Assembly (NCBI GenBank): GCA_037954665.1
Contig: JBBMOL010000381.1
Span: 124,001 to 188,000, forward strand
Direction: 5' to 3'
From: Laguncularia racemosa
Taxonomy: Eukaryota > Streptophyta > Magnoliopsida > Myrtales > Combretaceae
DNA length: 64,000 nt
Both the position numbers and the translations under genes were made by a program. The notes beneath the pieces are model-generated. The model worked only from the letters and a program-made list of their open reading frames with translations. It did not search any database and was not told the DNA's origin. Numbering within the stretch: position 1 is the stretch's first letter; every line of letters begins with the position of its first letter. Of the stretch, positions 57,995 through 64,000 are shown piece after piece.

Positions 57995-58858
57995 TGATCC
58001 ACGCAAAAAGAGATACAAAATGAGCGTGAATAAATACCGGCAAGTGTACCGGATCGGATCAAGTAATATAGTGAGAGAAGAGTGTCGAACCACGAAGATT
58101 GATTAAGTAATAGACTTATATCAATTTCTACTATTATTTAGGCAATGATATTTGATGAGATCAAATGTGAATGAATTATACTAAATGCGCAAAAAAAAAG
58201 AATTGTGTTGAAAAATGATGAATTGATGGTGGGAAATAGAATCTACCCTAATTCTACTAATCATATTGCCTTCATGTTATAATAACTCATAGCTATATGG
58301 ATTTTCACAAGAAATTGACAAAACCTTAATCCTTTTTCAAGTTTCAAAGTATCGTAACCCCAATTTGATTTAATAGCTCCCACTAATTTAAATCAATCGA
58401 GGATTCTAATTCACAATAATAAATTTCCCAATTATATGATTGCCTAATATCTTTAAAATAATTTCTCCTAATCCCTTAGTGAAAAATTTAATAAAAATAT
58501 TGCATGAAACACTTAGGTCAATTTCTAATAAAATTCAATAACGCTGCTTCCGCATGAATTATTAAATCTTACTTAGGAATTCCTGATAAAACCTAAATTT
58601 CTCTTTCGAGTCATTTACATTCCTATGCATTGATTTCAATTACAAAATACAATTCATAGCAGGACTTCTTATATGAAAATTCCGTATATCTATATGTCCT
58701 ATAACATGAATACAATGATCATTTTAGTTTGAATTATGGCTTCATCATGTTTCCCACAAGGATGATTTCGAACATTATGGTATGAATTGCATAAAAACAA
58801 TTGAAATAAATAGGTGCAATGGAATTCATATTGAATAACAAGAATAAACTAATAAATG
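57995..58858 (-). repeat. Athila 5' LTR, U5-side part
   Basis: Matches 48387-49250 with equal length and about 20 differences. It breaks off at AATAAATG, where CRM3 begins, so the promoter part is not in the window. Confidence 0.9.
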
Positions 58859-59110
58859 TGATGAGATCCATGATGAGAGTCGAGCCGGAAGAAGGAATGG
58901 GGATCCTCTTGAAGTGCCGCCTAGACCGATCACAAGAAATCAAGCGAAACGATTCAAGGAAGCACTTAACGGGTTGATAAAGGTTGTCCATGAAGCCAGG
59001 AAGGATTGGCGCAATCATGAAGTTGGAACGGATTGGAACAACCATGGGAAGACCCTTGCTTTTATACAACTCACACCGGACACGGGTTGAAGAGGGCGTG
59101 TACTTTCAAG

Positions 59111-59376
59111 GCACGGCCGTGTAGGAATTCCAAGATTGCACAGAATCATACACGGCTAGACACACGGCTAAAAGGCATGGCCGTGTATAGAGACAAGCAA
59201 ATCCACAGAAAGATACACGACTAGAAGTACACGGTCGTGTATGTGACCGGAATGTGCACAGAAAAGTACACGGTCAAAGTACACAGTCGTGTACACAGCC
59301 GTGTATGTTGCCAGAAGTTGTACAGAAAGGTACACGGCCAAAGTACACGGCCGTGTATCCCTTGCCGGCCAGCTTT
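59111..59376 (+). repeat. TACACGGCCGTGTA tandem array, CRM3 LTR
   Basis: Four imperfect units beginning CACAGAA(A/T) at about 59139, 59204, 59257 and 59321. Each carries TACACGG half-sites and a CGTGTA half-site. The last contains a perfect TACACGGCCGTGTA (59344-59357). A further site lies at 59111-59122. The array ends at GCCGGCC, about 80 bp upstream of the TATA box. More copies than in CRM1 or CRM2. Confidence 0.85.
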
Positions 59377-59452
59377 TTCCTGTTTCGTGTTTTTACGCAA
59401 CTTATCTAAGCTACGTCGTTTTGGACTTGTTTTTCATGAATTGTAACCCTAG

Positions 59453-59460
59453 TATAAAAG
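59453..59460 (+). promoter_or_regulatory. TATA box, CRM3 LTR
   Basis: TATAAAAG in CCCTAGTATAAAAGCTCC, the same block as in CRM1 and CRM2. Confidence 0.6.
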
Positions 59461-59764
59461 CTCCTAGGGTTTAGAACAACAAGAATTTACATCTTTGAAT
59501 ATTAAACATCTTTGAGAGGCACCTCCCTTGTTTCTTCAAGAACTAAATCGAACTTATCAGATTGATTTTCGTGGCGTTCATCTCGACTTATCAATCGGTC
59601 TTTCATCCCGATTGTGGCGTCTTCGCTTTTATACCAAGGTTCTTGTCTCGCTTATAGACAACGGGTCGCGGTTTCCACTTTAGGTGTTTGGGTGTCTTAG
59701 GCAACGAATTTCCAAACGTATTGGTATTGGGTTTCGTCACAGGTTGGCGTGGTTCGTATCAGTT

Positions 59765-59776
59765 TGGTATCAGAGC
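59765..59776 (+). other. CRM3 primer binding site (tRNA-iMet)
   Basis: TGGTATCAGAGC, exact, three bases after the LTR. Confidence 0.9.
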
Positions 59777-59812
59777 TTAGGTTTGTCAAAACATCAAGTT
59801 CGATTGAAGAAG

Positions 59813-60265
59813 GTAATATCAAAAACCCTAACTCCAATCGTTCATACCAATTATCGTGTTCAATTTCGAAGGATTGATTGTCTTTTGATAGTGTAATATC
59901 GACTAGGCGATTGTTACCAAAAAAAAAAAAGAGTAAAAATCACGACCAAAAAAAAAAAGAAGAGAAAAGAAAAGAAAAGAGAAACGTGATCAAAGCAAAA
60001 CAGAGACAAAAAAAAAAATCGAATAGAAAAATAGAGGAAAATTTACGAACCCTAGAGTTGTTTTAAATTCTACGGAAGGAAATTGGTATAGTTTGGGTTA
60101 GTTCCAAGAGAATTGAGAAGAGGAAATTGGCGAGTTGATATCATCATTATTTGTGAGAATACACGAGTGACTGTGTGATGTCATCATTTGAGCGAAACAC
60201 ATAAGGGAGTGTATCGTGAGGTTTAATTATATATATATTTGTGTTAGTACTAATCTTTTCTACAG
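59813..60265 (+). other. Possible 453-nt intron in the CRM3 leader
   Basis: Donor-like GAAG|GTAATA and acceptor-like TTTTCTACAG|GG, five bases before the gag ATG. It matches the CRM1 pair in place and size. A-runs at 59919-60020. Confidence 0.35.
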
Positions 60266-60270
60266 GGATA

Positions 60271-61500
60271 ATGTCGAGACAGCATTCTCCTGAAGGTGAG
60301 AGGGGAAGGTTTGATGCTAGGTTAGTAATTGAGCCGTTGAGGGGTGAAATGAAGAGGATGTTCCAAGAGGGAATGGAACAAATTCATGAGACGGTAGAGC
60401 AAAGACTAGAGCAATCTACAAACGTATTCCAAGGGTGTAAGAGGGAGAGTCGTTCTAGGAGAGTACCGAAGGGTGGAGATGAAATGACGGATGATGACTT
60501 TAATGAGCCTTCTGTTGGGAGTTATAGAGGATATAGTGGTCGGAATAGAGGAACTAGAGATTGGGAAGATAGAGGAGATAGGAATAGAGAGGATGATCAA
60601 TTGAGTAGCATAAAGATGAAGATTCCTCCTTTCCAAGGGAAGAATGATCCCGAGGCGTACTTAGAGTGGGAGAAAAAGGTGGAGATGGTGTTTGATTGTC
60701 ACAACTATAGTGGGAGAAAGAAAGTAAAACTTGTTGCCATTGAATTTTCGGATTATGCTATAGTGTGGTAGGATCAATTAATGTTGAATAGAAGGAGGAG
60801 TGGCGAGCCACCTATTGAGTCTTGGGAAGAGATGAAAAGAGTAATGAAGAAGCGGTTTGTGCCTATGTATTATTATCGTGAATTGCACAATAAATTGCAA
60901 ACTCTTAGGCAGGGAAGCCGAAGTGTAGATGAGTATTTCAAGGAGATGGAAGTCACTATGATTAGGGCGAATGTAGAGGAGGATAGAAAGGCTACAATGG
61001 CTAGGTTTCTTGCTGGGTTGAATAGAGAAATCCAAAATGTGGTTGAATTGCAGCATTATGTAGAATTGGAGGATATGGTTCACATGACTATAAAGGTTGA
61101 GAACCAGCACAAGAGGAGAGGTAGTAGTAATGCACGGTTTCAACAGGGTAATGGGTCATCCACTTGGAAGACTAATCAATGGAAGAAGGAAGAAAAGCCT
61201 TTACCCACCAAACCAAAAGGGGAGCTGAGGCAAGCGGGTTCTACTCCTAGTAATCAAGGTAACCCTGATTCTTCTACTTATAGAAATCGTGACATTAGAT
61301 GCTTTAAATGCCAAGGTAGAGGCCATATTGCTAGTCAATGTCCAAATAGGCATGTGATGATTTTACGTGATGATGGTGAGTATGAGACTGAGGGGGATAG
61401 TGAAGAAGATGATATGCCTCCATTAGAGGATGCTAGTGATGATGAGGAGCCTACAATGGGAAGGCTAGTGGCAATAGTGAAGCGAGCTTTGAATGTGCAG
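60271..61500 (+). pseudogene. CRM3 gag, one stop
   Basis: ATG at 60271 (MSRQHSPEGERGRFDARLVI). A single TGG-to-TAG stop at 60769-60771, in the IVWWDQL motif, interrupts a frame that is otherwise open from gag through the zinc knuckle (CFKCQGRGHIASQC, about 61299-61340) into protease. It is the best preserved gag of the window. Confidence 0.85.
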
Positions 61501-61930
61501 GTGAAGGAAGAAGAAGAGGTGCAAAGGGAGAATATATTTCATACTAGATGTTATCTAGGAGATCATATTTGCAGCTTGATCATTGATGGAGGAAGTTGCA
61601 CCAATGTAGTGAGCAATTTTATTGTTGAGAGGTTAGGGCTCAAAACTGTTAGACACCCTAGTCCATATAAATTGCAATGGTTGAATGATAGTGGAGAGAC
61701 TAAGGTGAGTAAGCAAGCATTGATTGGTTTCGCATTGGAAGGTATGAGGATGAGGTGTTATGTGATGTAGTGCCAATGCAAGCATGTCATGTGTTGTTGG
61801 GGAGGCCATGGCAATTTGATAGGAAGGTTGTTCATGGTGGCTTTTCTAACAAGTATACGCTTGTTCACCAAGGGAAAAGCTTTAATCTTAAACCGTTAAC
61901 ACCTAAGCAGGTGTATGAGGACCAGTTGCA
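61501..61930 (+). pseudogene. CRM3 protease, frameshifted
   Basis: SLIIDGGSCTNVVSNFIVER active site and LQWLNDSGETKVSKQALIG in the gag frame. A one-base loss near 61735 moves the rest (VVPMQACHVLLGRPWQFDRK) to the next frame. Active site intact. Confidence 0.8.
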
Positions 61931-62917
61931 GCTACAACAGTCTTTTGCAAAACATAAGGTGAGTGAAAAGCAGAGGGAGACTGAGAGAGCAAAAGACAAT
62001 GAGAAAGAAAAGGAATATAAAAGTCAAGATCAAAAGGAAAAAGAGAGGAAGGCTGGAAAGAGTGTGAGAGGCCAAGTTGAAGGGGGATCAACTTTGGTGG
62101 TGAGTGAAAAGGAGAGGGCAGCCTTGCAAAAGGAGAGATGTGTGGCAAGAGCGAGTGTAGTGAGGAGAGCGTTAGTGATGAAGCAACCTATGTTGTTGCT
62201 GGTTTTTAAGGAAACATGTTTGACTACTAACGAATTATCTAACTCTTTGCCTAGTGTGGTTGTGTCTCTTGTGCAGGACTTTGAAAATGTCTTTCTGAAG
62301 GAACTCCAAAGGCAGGTCGATGAATTAATGGAGAAGGGATACGTGAGAGAAGGCATGAGTCCATGTGTAGTTCCTATGATTTTGGTGCCTAAGAAGGATG
62401 GGGCATGGAAAATGTGTGTTGACTGTCGCGCCATCAATAACATTACGGTAAAGTATCGTCATCCCATTCCTCGCTTAGATGTCTTCTTAGATGGGTTATA
62501 TGAGTCTAGTGTCATTCCTCATGAGCCTTAGATAGACATTTCCATAGATTTTGTGTTAGGATTACCTAGGCCTAGACATAGTCAAGATTCCATTTTTGTG
62601 ATTGTGGATAGGTTTTCTAAAATGGTTCATTTCATTCCTTGTCATAAAACTGATGATGCTATATACATTGTTGATTTGTTCTTTAGAGAGGTAGTGCGTC
62701 TGCATGGTATACCTAGGAGCATTGTTAGTGATCGGGATGTAAAAATTTTTAGTCATTTTTGGAGAGTATTGTGGGCTAAGTTAGGAACTAAGTCATTGTT
62801 TTCAACTATCTGTCACCCACAAACTGATGGGAAAACTGAGGTGGTTAACAGGACTTTAATTCAATTGTTGAGGGCAATCATAGAGAAGAACATTAGGACT
62901 TGGGAGGATTGCCTACC
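61931..62917 (+). pseudogene. CRM3 linker, RT start and integrase core, deleted
   Basis: Charged linker (SEKQRETERAKDNEKEKEYK), then VQDFENVF joined directly to KELQRQVDELMEKGYVREGM (about 50 codons missing). RT blocks VPKKDGAWKMCVDCRAI and RHPIPRLDVFLDGL follow, then ESSV joined to IPHEP of integrase, a stop at 62529, and the core: LGLPRPRHSQDSIFVIVDRF, SIVSDRDVKIF, TDGKTEVVN. No YFDD, RNase H or HHCC. Ends at 62917 in the D LTR. Confidence 0.85.
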
Positions 62918-63310
62918 TGATAGAGCCATTTTATACTCAATCTTTATAGTACAAATTGTGTTAAATTATTATTGATTTTATAGAAATCATAAGGAAATGG
63001 TACTTTAATTCTATCATCATGATAAATCAGGTTAAATGGAGTCAAGGATGCTAAATTCAAGTTTTGTAGAGAAGTCATCTACAACTTGGATCAAGATAAG
63101 GAATTACACCACCGGAGGAAGCACGGTTTGAGGCACGGCCAAGGTTCAAACCGTGTTACACACTAGACAAGAAGGCGAAAATGAGGACTTTCAACAGAGA
63201 GAGACACAGCTTAAGGCACGGCCGTGGTGGAAGCCATGGGAGAAACCGTGCTTGGAGCCTTGGTGGAAGCTAGACGTGCCAAGGAGAAGAAAGTGTGGAA
63301 CATCAACTAG

Positions 63311-63510
63311 ATGAAGGCACGGCTTGAAATCTAGCCGTGGGTGTAACCGTGGTACACACTGGACACGAATGAAGACTTGAAGATTATGCACAGATGAAGG
63401 CACGGCTTGAAATCTGGCCGTGTGTGTAACCGTGGTTCACACTGGGCGCGGATGAAGACTTGAAGAATATGCACAGAGGATGGCACGACTTGACCCACGG
63501 CCGTGTGATG
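63311..63510 (+). repeat. 83-bp tandem repeat in the D LTR
   Basis: Units start at 63311, 63394 and (partial) 63477: ATGAAGGCACGGCTTGAAAT, then (C)TAGCCGTG or GGCCGTG, GTAACCGTGGT, GAAGACTTGAAG. Each unit carries a CACGG / CCGTG pair. Confidence 0.85.
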
Positions 63511-63614
63511 GGGCGTGCCAGGTAGACGAATCTTCACTTCTCGAAATCTACTTGGAAAAGGAAAGATATTTTCGTATCTTGCTAGCAAAAGATCACATGC
63601 CATCTCCCTAACAA

Positions 63615-63622
63615 TATAAATA
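63615..63622 (+). promoter_or_regulatory. TATA box, D LTR
   Basis: TATAAATA, about 105 bp downstream of the last CACGGCCGTG motif. Confidence 0.5.
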
Positions 63623-64000
63623 GAACCAACCCTAAAGGGTTAGGACAACTTTTGAATCTTTGAATCTGGAATCACCTTGGAGACAAGAAGGAAACGCGAA
63701 GGCAGAGCAGGCAACCAGGTTCATTATGTTTTTATTTTTATTTTTCTTTTTATTGATGAACATGAGTAGCTAAGCTACTTTTCTAGCCAAAGGGTCATAG
63801 ATGTTTAATTCTCCACGAATTGTGAGGTCTAATTGACTTGTATTTAATCTATTCTTTGTTTTCGGGTATTCATATATCTTCTGATCGTTTTGTCATTATT
63901 ATCTTTGTTGATTGGTATGAATAGAGCTCTTCTACTCAATTAGCAAGTTAATATATTGTCAACTAGCACGTCAAATCCGTAATTGTTTGATTGTTCTAGT

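Larger units (their letters stand above)
48387..58858 (-). mobile_element. Athila-type Ty3/gypsy element, nested in CRM2
   Basis: 3' LTR 48387-49974, polypurine tract, long non-coding region, integrase, RNase H, reverse transcriptase, protease, gag, Asp-tRNA primer site and the U5-side 864 bp of the 5' LTR, cut by CRM3. A solo family B LTR splits gag from protease. Athila traits are the primer site, the DSGASINLMPLSIF protease, the FMDD reverse transcriptase and the 1.3 kb non-coding stretch before the 3' LTR. The LTR parts differ at only about 20 of 864 positions by eye. Confidence 0.9.
58859..59761 (+). repeat. CRM3 5' LTR
   Basis: 903 bp, TGATGAGATCC...GGTTCGTATCA, without the CRM1 U5 extension. 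The first ~200 bp encode RPITRNQAKRFKEALNGLIK, the pol tail (PR in place of PG). TATA box 59453-59460. Confidence 0.9.
58859..62917 (+). mobile_element. CRM3: CRM-type element, RT core deleted, interrupted
   Basis: A full 5' LTR, primer site, leader, gag, protease and an RT-integrase remnant on the plus strand, inserted in the Athila 5' LTR (left flank AAATG). Cut in the integrase core at 62918 by the family D LTR. Two deletions relative to CRM1: about 50 codons before the RT (near 62290) and RT core to integrase start (near 62512). Confidence 0.9.
62918..64000 (+). mobile_element. Family D LTR, start only
   Basis: Begins TGATAGAGCC inside the CRM3 integrase after CTACC, runs past the window end. 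It has GCACGGCC-type arrays (63125-63510), a TATA box (63615-63622) and a T-rich stretch after it, as an LTR would. No coding sequence is visible. It recalls Tat/Retand-type LTRs but I cannot prove the clade. Confidence 0.65.

Noticed and set aside
59033..59474. Overlapping frames with repeated RKVHGQ/ARPC-like residues across the CRM3 LTR
   Set aside because: They arise from the TACACGGCCGTGTA tandem units in different frames; the frames differ between CRM1, CRM2 and CRM3.
63191..63603. Repetitive minus-strand frames in the D LTR
   Set aside because: Translation of the 83-bp tandem repeat; no start or context for a gene.

Overview
This window looks like repeat-filled intergenic DNA from a flowering plant, probably a eudicot. 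It is AT-rich and I can support no host gene in 64 kb. Almost everything recognisable is LTR retrotransposon: initiator-Met tRNA primer sites, chromovirus pol of the type found in the CRM clade, an Athila-type element with an Asp-tRNA primer site, a Tekay/Del-like remnant, several solo LTRs, and one 5' piece of an L1-type LINE. Clade names come from motif recognition, not from a search. No species can be named.

Layout. 1-2303: decayed, internally deleted copy (B1) of a CRM-like family here called B. 2304-6511: minus-strand Tekay/Del-like gag-protease remnant with one ~2.2 kb LTR. 6512-13987: mostly unassigned, with a solo CRM-type LTR at 10790-11595 (TSD CATTG) and a C/AC microsatellite near 12070. 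13988-20841: complete CRM-type element CRM1, minus strand, TSD ATAGT, pol full length but broken by stops and frameshifts. 21143-28595: complete family B element B4, minus strand, with an unrelated solo LTR (family C, TSD GATGA) inside its left LTR. 28596-36785: mostly unassigned, with one probable decayed LTR near 32-33.2 kb. 36786-41970: plus-strand B copies B2 and B3, heavily deleted.

41975-64000 is a nested stack. A LINE fragment is interrupted by a B LTR (B5, 43358). B5 is interrupted by CRM2 (43985, minus), and CRM2 by an Athila element (48387, minus). The Athila is interrupted twice: by a solo B LTR (B6, 55264-56489, TSD AATTC) and by CRM3 (58859, plus). CRM3 is interrupted by the LTR of a further family D (62918 to the window end). 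Families B and CRM therefore moved both before and after the Athila insertion.

Function. All elements copy themselves, or once did, through an LTR-driven RNA, tRNA-primed reverse transcription and integrase. No copy has an undamaged gag-pol frame. CRM2 and CRM3 lost the reverse transcriptase core, and all family B copies whose coding start is visible lack gag, so these would depend on proteins made elsewhere. The most interesting signals are in the LTRs. A GCCGCC-containing GC box lies about 90-125 bp upstream of the TATA box in LTRs of several families, including the distant Athila. Arrays of the palindrome TACACGGCCGTGTA and relatives occupy the same zone in CRM and D LTRs. Family B LTRs have a U5 lengthened by about 187 bp that contains a fossil primer binding site.
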